This document shows, in pieces, positions 42,476-52,695 of a stretch of 64,000 bases of DNA. This DNA comes from Phycisphaerales bacterium. GTDB taxonomy: Bacteria; Planctomycetota; Phycisphaerae; Phycisphaerales; UBA1924. A model generated the notes under the pieces. The model had not been told where the DNA came from and did no database searches. It saw only the letters and a list, made by a program, of their open reading frames with translations. Both the position numbers and the translations under genes were made by a program. Where the stretch lies: NCBI GenBank assembly GCA_020847175.1, contig JADLCM010000008.1, positions 124,001-188,000 of the forward strand, read 5' to 3'. How positions within the stretch are numbered: position 1 is the stretch's first letter; each line of letters opens with the position of its first letter.

Positions 42476-43003
42476 TTATTCCTGGGGCCCTTCCCCCATC
42501 GCCATTCCCGTGATCTGGGCCTCAAAGGCGATCCGGTCGCGCACAAAGCCCTGGATGTCGCAGATGAACCGGCGCCGCCCTCGCTTCACATCCTGGCACA
42601 TGATGTAGAGGTCATCGCCGGGAACGACCATCGACCTGAAGGCGGCACTCTCGATGCGCAGGAACGCGGCCAGCGTCGGCTCCCCTTTGCGGACGTTGAA
42701 GAGGTAGCACGCGAGTTGCGCGCCGCACTCGACCTGCAATACTCCAGGGAACATCGGCTGCCCGGGGAAATGCCCGGCGACCCAGAACTCGTCGTGGCGC
42801 ACGCGTTTCACCGCAACGCCCTTGGACTGGTCGGCACTCTCCCACACCAGGGCATCGAGCAAGGCCATTTCGCCCCGGTGAGGGTTCCATTTGCCGAGCT
42901 GATCCCGCGTGAGTTTCACTCCGCGCAGATTGATCGCGCTCAGGTCAAACAGCGCCTTCTCCGGGGTGACAATCGTCGGCTGTCCGTCAGCGAAGGTCGT
43001 CAT
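42476..43003 (-). CDS. FabZ/FabA-like hot-dog 3-hydroxyacyl-ACP dehydratase
   Basis: 175-residue hot-dog protein. The active-site helix is HFPGQPMFPGVLQVECGAQL, with catalytic His and Glu (family HFPGxPxxPGVLxxEAxAQ). An extra N-terminal 35 residues precede the fold. Catalyses or imitates dehydration of 3-hydroxyacyl-ACP in fatty acid synthesis; a second, smaller homolog is at 59936-60316, so one of them may serve a special lipid pathway. It starts 5 nt after the stop of the Hc1-like gene and is likely in one mRNA with it. Confidence 0.8.
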   Translation of the reverse strand: MTTFADGQPTIVTPEKALFDLSAINLRGVKLTRDQLGKWNPHRGEMALLDALVWESADQSKGVAVKRVRHDEFWVAGHFPGQPMFPGVLQVECGAQLACYLFNVRKGEPTLAAFLRIESAAFRSMVVPGDDLYIMCQDVKRGRRRFICDIQGFVRDRIAFEAQITGMAMGEGPQE

Positions 43004-43008
43004 CGCGA

Positions 43009-43194
43009 TCACTCTGGCTTGTCGTCCTTGCGAGAACCAAGGATTTCCTGGCGGAGCTGCTGGGCGATGTTCTTGACCTCCTGCAAGGCCTGGCGCACCC
43101 GCGTTCCGGCGGCCTTGTTGCCCCCCGCAGCCTTGTGCAGGTCGTCTTCGCAGTCCGCGATGGTCTTCTTGAGTTTGTCGTACGTCTCCCGCAT
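43009..43194 (-). CDS. Hc1-like histone H1-type DNA-binding protein
   Basis: 61 residues, mostly one amphipathic helix: MRETYDKLKKTIADCEDDLH, then KAAGGNKAAGTRVRQALQEV and a lysine-rich end. The GNKAAGTRVR segment matches the core of the Hc1 (histone H1-like) family of chlamydiae and planctomycetes, which condenses DNA. ATG 43194 has GGAAGG 7 nt upstream and is preferred to ATG 43218, which has none. A TAGAAT on the minus strand (43249-43254) may be its -10. It leads into the hot-dog dehydratase gene, an unusual pairing. Confidence 0.7.
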   Translation of the reverse strand: MRETYDKLKKTIADCEDDLHKAAGGNKAAGTRVRQALQEVKNIAQQLRQEILGSRKDDKPE

Positions 43195-43258
43195 GTCCAG
43201 TCCTTCCACCGTCGGCATTGGGCCGCCAGGGGCGAGCCGACGGCAAAGATTCTACCCC

Positions 43259-44311
43259 TCAACGGCAAACCTGTGGGGTCAACCGCTCCAGGGTTTCCAG
43301 CGCGGCCCGGACGTACGCCGGGTTGCCTTCCCGGGCGAGTTGCACCGGCACGGCCGCCGCCATCAGCACGCGCCGGAGATTGGCGACTTCGGCGTAGTCA
43401 TTGGCCACGGGCAGCCCGCGCGTCCGGCGCGCCTGGGCCAGCGCCGAGACCGGCTTGAACCCCCCGAGCGCCGCTTCATGCCCCCAGTACTGACGTTCCA
43501 GGTAGACGCCGTCTTCGACCCAGTGCCCGGCGTGGACGAGGGCGAAGTCGATGAGCACGCACACCCGGTTCTCCCCGGGGCAAAGTCGGTACAGGGCGTT
43601 TCCCGGGTGCAGATCCCCGTGGCACCAACTGGAGGCGTCCCGGGCCCCCCAGCGCCGGACGACGCCGTCGAGCCCGCGGGCGAGCTTCTTCAGTGCCTCT
43701 TTCCACCGAGCGGGCTCGGCGATGCCGCAATCCGGGAGCCGGACCCGCGCCCGCTCAATGACTTTTTCCCAGTCGGTCTCGGGCGGCGGAAGGTTGACAG
43801 GGCTCGCCTTGAGCGCGCGGGCCTGGAAGTCCGCCGCCGCGCTGGTGAGGTCGCCCAAAGTTTCGGCCGTGAGTGCTGCGCCGACGCCGGGGCCGCGAAG
43901 CCGTTCCACAATGATCCAGGCCAAGTCGTGACCGCCGAGTTCTTCACCCGCTGCGAGCACTCGGGGCGCCGGCAGGGCGAGCGCTGCCGGAGAATCCCAT
44001 TCCTCGGCATCCACCGCCCCCAGGCGAAGCGTCCAGAGGTACTCGATGTGCCCGACCGGAAACTTGACCAGCACTTCGCGCTCGCGCCCATCTGGCAGGG
44101 TCCAGAGGCCGAACCCGGTCGTCGCGCCCCCGTGCTGCCACGGCGCGCGGAACCACTCAAGATGCGACAGTCGGCCCTCGCCGGTTTCGATGAGCGCCGG
44201 GGCACGGGCAGACGCCGGGCCGTGACCATCGCGCCAGAATGAAGGAGACCCGGCCCGGGGCCCTTCGGACACACCCGGAACCGGAACCGCTCGCGAGGTC
44301 TCATCCGCCAT
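43259..44311 (-). CDS. aminoglycoside-phosphotransferase/choline-kinase-fold protein
   Basis: 350-residue kinase-fold protein. The catalytic loop is SSWCHGDLHPGNALY (family HGDLHxxN) and the metal motif is VCVLIDFALV (DFG equivalent). An N-terminal lobe with REVLVKFPVGHIEYLWTLR precedes it. The family phosphorylates small molecules such as antibiotics, choline, homoserine or sugars; the substrate is not predictable and it should not be called a resistance gene. GGGAGGG lies upstream of ATG 44311, with TACACT about 33 nt from the start as a likely -10, an example of a leadered gene. The gene is divergent from ribH. Confidence 0.75.
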   Translation of the reverse strand: MADETSRAVPVPGVSEGPRAGSPSFWRDGHGPASARAPALIETGEGRLSHLEWFRAPWQHGGATTGFGLWTLPDGREREVLVKFPVGHIEYLWTLRLGAVDAEEWDSPAALALPAPRVLAAGEELGGHDLAWIIVERLRGPGVGAALTAETLGDLTSAAADFQARALKASPVNLPPPETDWEKVIERARVRLPDCGIAEPARWKEALKKLARGLDGVVRRWGARDASSWCHGDLHPGNALYRLCPGENRVCVLIDFALVHAGHWVEDGVYLERQYWGHEAALGGFKPVSALAQARRTRGLPVANDYAEVANLRRVLMAAAVPVQLAREGNPAYVRAALETLERLTPQVCR

Positions 44312-44434
44312 CCTGGGCGACCCTCCCGTGCTTCAACGAGTGTACACGAAGTTGCCGGAATCTCAATGAATCGAGCGCACCTGCGGCGCGCCTGCCACGG
44401 GGGCGGCCGCACCGGCGCGGGGCGGGCCTCGCGC

Positions 44435-44440
44435 TACGAT
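44435..44440 (+). promoter_or_regulatory. -10 element (TACGAT) of ribH, leaderless-type
   Basis: TACGAT ends 7 nt before ATG 44448. An alternative ATG at 44439 would overlap the box itself, so 44448 is preferred. Confidence 0.45.
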
Positions 44441-44447
44441 GGCCCGC

Positions 44448-44996
44448 ATGGAGGACGCACACCCCGGCCAGCCCCCTGTCCCGCCCCTCGCGATCATCGT
44501 GAGCCGCTACCACGGGGCGATCACCTCGCGCCTGCTCGACGGCGCGGTTGACCGGTATCGGCTTGCAGGCGGACAACCCGGCCAGCTGAGCATCGTCGAC
44601 GCGCCCGGGGCGTTTGAGCTACCGGTCCTTGCCGCGGCCGCGGCCCGTACCACCCTGTACGCCGGCGTCGTCGCCCTCGGGTGCATCATCAAGGGCGAAA
44701 CTTCGCACGACCGCGTGATCGCCGAGGCCGTGACCCAAAGCCTGGCGCGAATCAGCATCGAGAGCGGCAAGCCCCTGGGCCTTGGCGTGCTCACGGTCGA
44801 GAATGAGGGCCAGGCGCTCGCCCGCGCAGGGGGTGAGGCCGGCAACAAGGGCGAGGAGGCCATGCTCGCCGTGCTCGACGTGCTCGCGGCGCTGCGCGTG
44901 ATTGACGCGGCGGAGCACGCCCATAACCCGGGGCTCGCCCGGCGCACCCTGTTCCGCACGATCGCCTCGGTGGGCGCGCACGGAGCCCAGGCATGA
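44448..44996 (+). CDS. ribH: 6,7-dimethyl-8-ribityllumazine synthase
   Basis: Penultimate enzyme of riboflavin synthesis. Marks: IVSRYHGAITSRLLDGA, the binding motif GAFELPV, and ALGCIIKGETSHDRVIAEAV with the catalytic His (about residue 87). The C-terminal part ENEGQALARAGGEAGNKGEEA is typical. 182 aa. The stop overlaps the nusB start (ATGA at 44993-44996), a pairing seen in many bacteria. No ribA/B/D/E nearby; no FMN riboswitch is visible. Confidence 0.93.
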   Translation: MEDAHPGQPPVPPLAIIVSRYHGAITSRLLDGAVDRYRLAGGQPGQLSIVDAPGAFELPVLAAAAARTTLYAGVVALGCIIKGETSHDRVIAEAVTQSLARISIESGKPLGLGVLTVENEGQALARAGGEAGNKGEEAMLAVLDVLAALRVIDAAEHAHNPGLARRTLFRTIASVGAHGAQA

Positions 44997-45592
44997 GCGT
45001 GCCCTCGGATGTCCGTTCGCTCGCCTACGAGCACCTTTTCGCCCTCGAAACTCCCGCCGGCAGCCCGGATGACTCACTCGAGGCGGCGGCGATGCTTGAG
45101 CGGCTTCCGCCCGATCAGCGCCTCCGCGCCATCTGGATCGCCTCGCGCCGACTCGCGGTGCAGCTCCTCTACCAACTCGATGCCCAGGCCGACGCGCGCA
45201 CCGATGCGCAGCAGGACATCCTCCGCACGCTTGGGCGAGTGCCCGACCTTGGGCCGATCCAGGCCCAGTTCGTCGCCGAACTCGTGCTGGGGGCCTTCCG
45301 CGAGCGCCAGCAGACCGACGCCGCGGTGCGCGAGCTCGCCCCGACCTGGCCCGCACACCGCCAGCCCGCCGTGGACCGCGCGATTCTGCGCCTGGCGTGC
45401 TACGAGCTTCGGCGCGCCGACTCGCCCCCCAAGGTCGTCATCAACGAGGCCGTCGAACTGGCCAAGCGCTTCAGCACCGACAAGAGCGCGACGTTTGTCA
45501 ACGGCATCCTGGGCAAGATCTACCGGACCGTCGCGGGAGGGGATGTCTCCGCAGCGGAGCCCGAAACGAACCCCGGAACCACTTCGGGCTGA
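44993..45592 (+). CDS. nusB: transcription antitermination factor NusB
   Basis: All-helical RNA-binding protein that acts with NusE (S10) at boxA in rRNA antitermination. Marks: RRLAVQLLYQLDAQ, PAVDRAILRLACYELR and KVVINEAVELAKRFSTDKSATFVNGILGKI. About 45 residues precede the core, longer than usual. Translation is coupled to ribH by a 4-nt overlap. Converges on the transglutaminase gene with 31 nt between stops. Confidence 0.93.
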   Translation: MSVPSDVRSLAYEHLFALETPAGSPDDSLEAAAMLERLPPDQRLRAIWIASRRLAVQLLYQLDAQADARTDAQQDILRTLGRVPDLGPIQAQFVAELVLGAFRERQQTDAAVRELAPTWPAHRQPAVDRAILRLACYELRRADSPPKVVINEAVELAKRFSTDKSATFVNGILGKIYRTVAGGDVSAAEPETNPGTTSG

Positions 45593-45623
45593 GCGCGGGC
45601 TCCGTGAACCGCCGGGGGCAAAC

Positions 45624-46922
45624 CTACCGCTGCCGCTGCCCGTCGCGGTCCTGCCCGGCCCGAGCCGGCGTGCTCGTCACCTGGAAGAGCAGCGATTGCT
45701 CTGCCCGCCCCGGGCTGACGGGCCCGACAAACCAGCCCCAGAACGCGGGCGTCTGCGAACCGCCGTAACTGCGGACGGTGGTGGGGGGGAAGAAGTGAAA
45801 ACTCAGCGGCACCACGTCATCGAGCTTGTCGTGCGTGCCGAAGTAGCGCATGGGCTCGTTCCAGAACTCACCCCGCCGACGTGAACTCGACGCCCGGATT
45901 TCGATGATGTCCACGGGGATCCACGTGACGGTCTTGTCGGTCTCGTCGTAGAGGCACCACTCCACCCAGGCGTGGAGCTCATCGCGCCCCTTCTTGCCGT
46001 CGAGAAACTCAAGGTCCTTGCGGCTTCGGCCGGCCTTGACTCCGATGACCATGCGCGCCGGCAGTCCCGCCTCGCGATAGACCGCGGTGAGCAGGCAGAC
46101 GAGTTCGAAGGGCGTGCCTTGACCTTCCTTGGCCGTGACCGGCGCGCCGCGCAGCAGGATGCCTTCGAGCATCCCGGTGGGTCCGGCCATGAACTGCTTG
46201 CCCGAGACCCGCACGTGCGAGGCCACCTGCCCCGCGAGAAACTTGGCCAGCAGCGCCGGGCGCAGTTTCTTCGGATCTTCGCCCTTGGTCCAGTCGCGGA
46301 TGAGCGCCTTAACGCTCTCCATGTCATACGGGCCGAACTGCGGGTGATGGTCCACGTAGGACATCGGCTGAAAGCTCGATGCCGCCTCGTCGGGCCAGGG
46401 GCCCGCGGGCCACTCGACCTGCGCCGCGGCATCGTCGTGGTACTTCGTGCGGTGGGTGACCATGGGCAGCGAGACGGTCAGCCCCATCTCCCGCGCCGTG
46501 AACATCTTGCCCTCACCCGCGTTCAGGTTCCACAGCCCGTAGCGGGCCCCCACGGGGAACTGGTCAATCGTCTGCGGCGGGCCCTGCTCCATCACCCGGT
46601 CATCGAGCGTGAGCTTCGCGTTCTGGGGCGATTGCAGATCTTCGAACGCTGATGCACACGCCTTGACCATCGGGAACACGATCGCCGCGAACTGGAACTG
46701 CCACTGGTCGATCACCGGCATCTGGTCCTTGGGCGGGTTCTTCTGCTGGTACGCCTGCACGGTGAGGCGAGAGTTGACGGTGTAGTACTTGGGGTTGGTG
46801 AGTTCGAGGAACCTCGGGTTCGGTTCGCCGGGCTTGGGCGTCGCGGGCTGCGCGCTGCACACCCCCGCACCAAGGAGCGTCGCCCACAGCCCCAGAACCA
46901 GAGATGACGTTGCGCGTGCCAT
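45624..46922 (-). CDS. secreted transglutaminase-like protein
   Basis: 432 residues with a signal peptide (about 1-24, SSLVLGLWATLLGAGVCSAQ). The C-terminal half holds a transglutaminase/cysteine-protease-like core with the triad: Cys in PFELVCLLTAVYREAGLPARMVIG, His in DELHAWVEWCLYD and Asp in WIPVDIIEI. Proteins of this kind are often proteases or amidases rather than cross-linkers. The N-terminal half (about 25-210) is a beta-rich domain with no family I recognise. GGGAGAA lies 7 nt before ATG 46922, with TACCAT about 38 nt upstream. The gene diverges from fumC. Confidence 0.78.
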   Translation of the reverse strand: MARATSSLVLGLWATLLGAGVCSAQPATPKPGEPNPRFLELTNPKYYTVNSRLTVQAYQQKNPPKDQMPVIDQWQFQFAAIVFPMVKACASAFEDLQSPQNAKLTLDDRVMEQGPPQTIDQFPVGARYGLWNLNAGEGKMFTAREMGLTVSLPMVTHRTKYHDDAAAQVEWPAGPWPDEAASSFQPMSYVDHHPQFGPYDMESVKALIRDWTKGEDPKKLRPALLAKFLAGQVASHVRVSGKQFMAGPTGMLEGILLRGAPVTAKEGQGTPFELVCLLTAVYREAGLPARMVIGVKAGRSRKDLEFLDGKKGRDELHAWVEWCLYDETDKTVTWIPVDIIEIRASSSRRRGEFWNEPMRYFGTHDKLDDVVPLSFHFFPPTTVRSYGGSQTPAFWGWFVGPVSPGRAEQSLLFQVTSTPARAGQDRDGQRQR

Positions 46923-47134
46923 GCGTTCTCCCACCCGGGTTGCGGGCTCGCCCCGGTCGATGGTAGTCCCGGCTGCTACCGCACCCGGCCGCGCGCGCCT
47001 GACGCCGGCGCCTCGCATCCGCCGGGTCAGTCGAGCCCGGGGCCCGGGCGCCGAGCCGGGGGACAGCCTCGGACTCTTCGCGCGCGGCTCCGGAGGGCTG
47101 CCCGGTTCCATCGGCGCGTACCATCTCCGCACCT

Positions 47135-47144
47135 GTCTATAGAC
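47135..47144. promoter_or_regulatory. palindrome in the transglutaminase/fumC divergent region
   Basis: GTCTATAGAC is a perfect 10-bp palindrome containing a TATAGA on both strands, roughly mid-way in the 46923-47392 gap between the divergent genes. It could hold facing -10 elements or an operator. The rest of the gap, pyrimidine-rich before fumC, has no gene I can support. Confidence 0.3.
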
Positions 47145-47339
47145 GCTTGGCTCCCGTTTCCGTGCCCTGGGCAACCGGCCATTCTCAGCGCTCCTCAGAC
47201 GACTTCAGCCCCCCGGTTCTTCGTGCTCTTCGCCCTCCCGCCTCCGACCGCCTGTCGCGATCACCACACTCGCCTGCCCGCCGTTCCTTGTCCGGCACTC
47301 CGATCTCGCTCGCCTGCGCAGGTTTCGCTTCTCTCACCA

Positions 47340-47359
47340 TCTGGCACTTCGGCGATTCG
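47340..47359 (+). repeat. copy of the iscU-upstream 20-mer, upstream of fumC
   Basis: TCTGGCACTTCGGCGATTCG agrees closely, apart from alignment by one base, with the element at 22108-22127; aligned base for base, 14 of 20 positions agree (TGGC-CTT-GGC--TT-GG). It ends 34 nt before the fumC start. It may be a leftover of the same mobile element. Confidence 0.35.
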
Positions 47360-47392
47360 GCCCTTTGGGCTCTCGCCCCCCCGGAGTATCCC

Positions 47393-48892
<1,500 letters not shown>

Positions 48893-48962
48893 GGAAGGCC
48901 ACCGAGCGCGAGGTCAGCGGACGGTCCGCCAACTCGGTTGCGGGTGATTGACCCGGTGCCGC

Positions 48963-50372
48963 CTACGCCATGCGCACCCAGCGGATCAGGGTCCGCAGGT
49001 TCGGCGGCTTGCCGTACATAAGCACGCCGATGCGGAAGATCTTGGCCGTGAGCCAGATCGCCCCGAAGACCGCGAGCGCGCCGGTCACGATCGCCACCGG
49101 GTGCTGCCACCACGGCACACCCTCGGTGCTGGCCATGCGGATGACCATGGCGAAGGGCCCGATGGGGGGCACGAAGGAGATGATGGTCGCGAAGGCGGAG
49201 TTGGGCGTCCGCGCCAGGGGCATCCAGAGGATCATGGGCACCATGAGCACGAGCATGACCGGCGTCAGCATCGCCTGCGCCTCGCGCATCTCGGTGACGG
49301 CGCTGCCGATCGCGGCCATCATGGCGCCGATGAGGAAGAAGGCGATGATGAAGTACACCACCAGCAGGGTGAGGTTTCCGGAGTTGACGAGGTCGAGCAG
49401 GTTGAAGCGCTGCAGCCCGAAGAGCCCGATCACCACGTACACCAGCAGGATCGACAGGGCCACGGCCATCTGACCGAGGATCTTCCCGGTCATCAGCTGC
49501 ATGGGCGAGACCGCGCTCAGCAGCACCTCCATGACCCGGCTGGATTTCTCCTCGATCACCGTGGTCATCAGGTATTGCCCGCCCGTGAAGACGCTGGACC
49601 ACATGAGAAGCATGAAGCCCATCGCCAGAAAGAAGTTGCCCGCCGCCCCGGAGCTCTTGCGCTCGCCGTCTTCGGTCACCACGGTGCTCGGGGCGGGCCC
49701 CACCTGCATGAGCCGGTTGACCTGGGCGTAGTCCTGCCCCGCGGCGGCCATGCGGGCGCCGATGATCGCCTGACGCACCTTGCCGTGCAGGGGCTGCTCG
49801 AAGCGGTCGTCGAGCTTGGTGCGCAGGTAGAGCTGGTACGAGCCCAGCGGCTTGGTCGCGTCGTCCGAGTGCACGGCATCGGCGTCCAGCACGACGACCG
49901 CAAGCAGCCGATCATCGCTCTTGGACGGGTCGCGAAGGCGGGCCTTCAGGGCCTCGACCTGGGCATCGAGATTCTCCTGCGGCGCGAGGCTCTCGACCGC
50001 GATCTCGGGCAGGTCGGCGACGGACTGCTCCGCGGCGGCCTGGGCCGCCTTCTCGCCGAGCGGGCCGGCGGGAGCGATCGCCTTGGCCGCGGCCTCCTTG
50101 GCGATGCGCTCGGCCTCGCGCTCGGCGCGGAGCGTTTCGGGGGCATAGGCCTGGCGCAGCGCGCTCACCACGCCCGGGTCCTGCGTCCACCCGGTGCGGT
50201 CGATGACGGCGATGACCCCCTTGAGGGCCGGCGTCCTGTCGTTGATGAGCAGGGGGATGAGGACGAAGGCCGCGATCATGATGGCGGGCAGGATGAGCAC
50301 GCCGATGATGAAGCCCTTGGTCGCGACGGTCGAGACGTACTCACGCCGGGCGACGGCGAAGATCTTGCCCAC
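48963..50372 (-). CDS. ABC-2-type transporter permease (NatB-like)
   Basis: 469-residue permease of a NatAB-like exporter. The first membrane helix is at about 20-42 (GFIIGVLILPAIMIAAFVLIPL), followed by a long external domain (about 45-240, rich in Ala and charged residues) and five further helices from about 255 to 440. The FFLIGAMMAAIGSAVTEMREAQAMLTP segment is the usual conserved block of this group. GTG 50372 is 3 nt after the ATPase stop, so the two genes form one unit. The substrate (sodium, antibiotic, lipid) cannot be told. Confidence 0.85.
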   Translation of the reverse strand: MGKIFAVARREYVSTVATKGFIIGVLILPAIMIAAFVLIPLLINDRTPALKGVIAVIDRTGWTQDPGVVSALRQAYAPETLRAEREAERIAKEAAAKAIAPAGPLGEKAAQAAAEQSVADLPEIAVESLAPQENLDAQVEALKARLRDPSKSDDRLLAVVVLDADAVHSDDATKPLGSYQLYLRTKLDDRFEQPLHGKVRQAIIGARMAAAGQDYAQVNRLMQVGPAPSTVVTEDGERKSSGAAGNFFLAMGFMLLMWSSVFTGGQYLMTTVIEEKSSRVMEVLLSAVSPMQLMTGKILGQMAVALSILLVYVVIGLFGLQRFNLLDLVNSGNLTLLVVYFIIAFFLIGAMMAAIGSAVTEMREAQAMLTPVMLVLMVPMILWMPLARTPNSAFATIISFVPPIGPFAMVIRMASTEGVPWWQHPVAIVTGALAVFGAIWLTAKIFRIGVLMYGKPPNLRTLIRWVRMA

Positions 50373-50375
50373 GGT

Positions 50376-51371
50376 TCAATCTCCCTTGGCCTGGGTTCCG
50401 GCGAGCGCGGCGGCGTCCTTGTTCGCGTGCAGCGCGAGGCGTGCCTCGGCCTCACTCTCCCCCTGTTCAGAGACGATGCCGATGAAGATGTCTTCGAGTG
50501 TGGGCATCTTGAGTTCAAGCCCCCGGCAGGGCAGCACACCCGCAATCTCCCGCATGACCTCCGACGGCGTGTGCCCGGGCGCCACTTCCGCCTCCAGGCC
50601 GTTCTGCACCGGCTCGACGTGCGCGACACCCGTGATCCGCTCCAGCGCCGGGGCCGGGGAGTCGCCCGGCATGGGCCGGACGATGATCCGGCGCACCTCG
50701 TGCGAAGTACGGATCTGGTCCATGGTCGCGTCCAGCCGCTTCACACCCTTGTGGATCATCACGATGTGGTCGCAGAGTTCTTCGGCGCTCTCCATCTGGT
50801 GCGTGGAGAAGATAACCGTCGCGCCGCGCTCATGCTGCTCAAGAAACAGGGTCCGCAGGAGGCGCCGGTTCACGGGGTCCAGCCCGCTGAAGGGCTCATC
50901 GAGGATGAGCAGGTCGGGCTTGTGGATGACGCAGGAGATGAACTGCAGTTTCTGCTGCATGCCCTTGGAGAGTTCTTCGCACTTCTTCCGGGCCTCGCGC
51001 CCGAGGTCCATCCGCTCCAGCCAGTCGCCGATCGAGCGCCGGAGCTCCGGCCCCGGATCGACGCCCTTGAGCCGGGCCATGTACTCGATGAACGCGGCGA
51101 CCTTCATCTTGCGGTACACGCCGCGCTCTTCGGGGAGGTAGCCGATGCGGTCCTTGCTTTCGACGGCGGATGCCCTGCCGAGCACGCTCAGACGCCCCGA
51201 GTCGGGGAAGATAATGGACATGACCATGCGGATGGTCGTGCTCTTGCCCGCGCCGTTGGGCCCGATGAACCCGTACAGCCCGCCCTCGGCGATGCGGAGG
51301 TCGAGGTGGTCGACCGCGACCTTGTCGCCGAATCGCTTGGTGACCTGTTCGATGATGATGGCGTCGCTCAT
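50376..51371 (-). CDS. ABC transporter ATPase (NatA-like)
   Basis: 331-residue ATPase partnered with the permease that starts 3 nt after it. Walker A GPNGAGKST, Q-loop region IGYLPEERGVYRKMKV, signature LSKGMQQKLQF (LSGGQ variant), Walker B LLILDEPFSGLDP, and switch His in FSTHQME. A C-terminal extension of about 100 residues (about 230-331), as in NatA/EcsA-type ATPases, likely binds regulators. GAGGGGG lies upstream of ATG 51371. It diverges from pheS. Confidence 0.9.
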   Translation of the reverse strand: MSDAIIIEQVTKRFGDKVAVDHLDLRIAEGGLYGFIGPNGAGKSTTIRMVMSIIFPDSGRLSVLGRASAVESKDRIGYLPEERGVYRKMKVAAFIEYMARLKGVDPGPELRRSIGDWLERMDLGREARKKCEELSKGMQQKLQFISCVIHKPDLLILDEPFSGLDPVNRRLLRTLFLEQHERGATVIFSTHQMESAEELCDHIVMIHKGVKRLDATMDQIRTSHEVRRIIVRPMPGDSPAPALERITGVAHVEPVQNGLEAEVAPGHTPSEVMREIAGVLPCRGLELKMPTLEDIFIGIVSEQGESEAEARLALHANKDAAALAGTQAKGD

Positions 51372-51484
51372 GGCCCCCTCAGTGCCGGTACGGCGTCCCC
51401 GACCCGCGGCCGGGCCCGCCCGGTGGTTGGGAATCCGGGCGGATGGGTTGCGAATATAGAGCGCCGGCGCGGGACGTGCCCCGC

Positions 51485-51490
51485 TACCAT
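51485..51490 (+). promoter_or_regulatory. -10 element (TACCAT) of pheS, leaderless-type
   Basis: TACCAT ends 8 nt before ATG 51499; there is no ribosome-binding site between. Confidence 0.42.
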
Positions 51491-51498
51491 CCCCGCCC

Positions 51499-52533
51499 AT
51501 GCTCCAGACGCTTGACGCCATCCACGCCGAAGGCCTCGCCGCGCTCGCGGGAACCAGCGACCACGCTTCGATTGAGGCGTGGCGCCTGGCGTATCTCGGA
51601 GGCAAAGGGCGGTTGAAGAACGCCATGGCGGGGCTTCGGGATGTGCCCAAGGACCAGAAACCCGCGGTCGGCGCACGCATGAACGAAGTCAAGGCCGCGC
51701 TGGAGGCCGCGCTGGAGGCGCGGGTCGCGGCGCTGGGTTCGGCGGCGAAGCCCGCCACCGGACCCCGGATCGACGTGACCGAGCCGGGCCTGGTGCTGAC
51801 GGAAGCGGTCGGTCGGCGGCACATCCTCTCTCACGTGCGCGATGAACTCGTCGATGTGTTCGGCCGCATGGGCTTCGAGGTGGCCGAGGGGCCTGAACTC
51901 GAGGACGATGAGCACAACTTCGTGAAACTCAACATCCCGCCGGAGCACCCGGCCCGCGAACCGGGAGACAACTTCTACGTTGACCCGCCGGAATCCACGC
52001 GCTCGGCCCGGATGCTGCGGTCGCAGACCAGCACCGTGCAGATTCGGGTGATGGAGGATGCGGTCAAGCGCGGGTGGGGGCCGCCGATCCGCATCATCAG
52101 CCCCGGGCGGGTGTACCGGCCCGACACGGTCGATGCGACCCACTCGTTCATGTTCCACCAGATCGAAGGGCTGGCGATTGACCGGGGCCTCTCGATGGTG
52201 GACCTCAAGAGCACGCTCCTCGCCTTCGCGCGGGCTTACTTCGGCCCGGACGCGGAGATTCGCCTGCGCCCGAGTTTCTTCCCCTTCACCGAGCCCAGCG
52301 CGGAACTGGACATGAAGATCGCGCTCAAGCCGGGCGACGAGCCGCGCTGGATCGAGCTCGGCGGCTGCGGCATGGTGGACCCGGCGGTGCTGACGATGTG
52401 CGGCATCGACCCCGAGGAGTGGACCGGCTTCGCGTGGGGATTCGGCATCGAACGCCTGGCGATGGGCAAGTACGGCATCCCGGACATCCGGCTTCTGTAC
52501 CAGAACGATCTGCGGTTCCTGGGACAGTTGTAG
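51499..52533 (+). CDS. pheS: phenylalanyl-tRNA synthetase alpha subunit
   Basis: Catalytic alpha subunit of the class II PheRS. N-terminal coiled-coil arm (about 1-85), then motif 2 GRVYRPDTVDATHSFMFHQIEGLAID, LRPSFFPFTEPSAELDM, and motif 3 WTGFAWGFGIERLAMGKYGI. 344 aa is normal. pheT is not downstream, which is unusual, as the two subunits usually share an operon. TACCAT lies 8 nt before the start. The next feature is a convergent tRNA gene. Confidence 0.96.
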   Translation: MLQTLDAIHAEGLAALAGTSDHASIEAWRLAYLGGKGRLKNAMAGLRDVPKDQKPAVGARMNEVKAALEAALEARVAALGSAAKPATGPRIDVTEPGLVLTEAVGRRHILSHVRDELVDVFGRMGFEVAEGPELEDDEHNFVKLNIPPEHPAREPGDNFYVDPPESTRSARMLRSQTSTVQIRVMEDAVKRGWGPPIRIISPGRVYRPDTVDATHSFMFHQIEGLAIDRGLSMVDLKSTLLAFARAYFGPDAEIRLRPSFFPFTEPSAELDMKIALKPGDEPRWIELGGCGMVDPAVLTMCGIDPEEWTGFAWGFGIERLAMGKYGIPDIRLLYQNDLRFLGQL

Positions 52534-52647
52534 AGGGTGGGGGCATCGCGTCCGCGCCGGCTGCGAAGCGCGAGCGCATGTACGCACCACGGAGCGCAAG
52601 CCTTCGACGCACGCGGCCGGGTTCAGCCGATGTTCAAGCGGCGTTTT

Positions 52648-52682
52648 CCAAACAAAAACGCCCGCAAGTCATCCTCGCAGGC
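52648..52682 (-). terminator. terminator of the tRNA-Pro gene
   Basis: On the minus strand a 9-bp stem with two G-U pairs (GCCTGCGAG / CTTGCGGGC, 52660-52682) is followed by GTTTTTGTTT (52650-52659). It begins 14 nt after the tRNA 3' end. Confidence 0.6.
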
Positions 52683-52695
52683 GCTCAACGCTCAA

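Noticed and set aside
43259..44311. Aminoglycoside resistance gene
   Set aside because: The kinase fold is shared by many small-molecule kinases; nothing in the sequence supports aminoglycosides as substrate.
48948..51515. Very long plus-strand open frame (855 codons) over the ABC transporter genes
   Set aside because: It is antisense to two clear genes, has a histidine/aspartate/arginine-rich composition typical of a GC-rich shadow frame, and shows no motif or ribosome-binding site.
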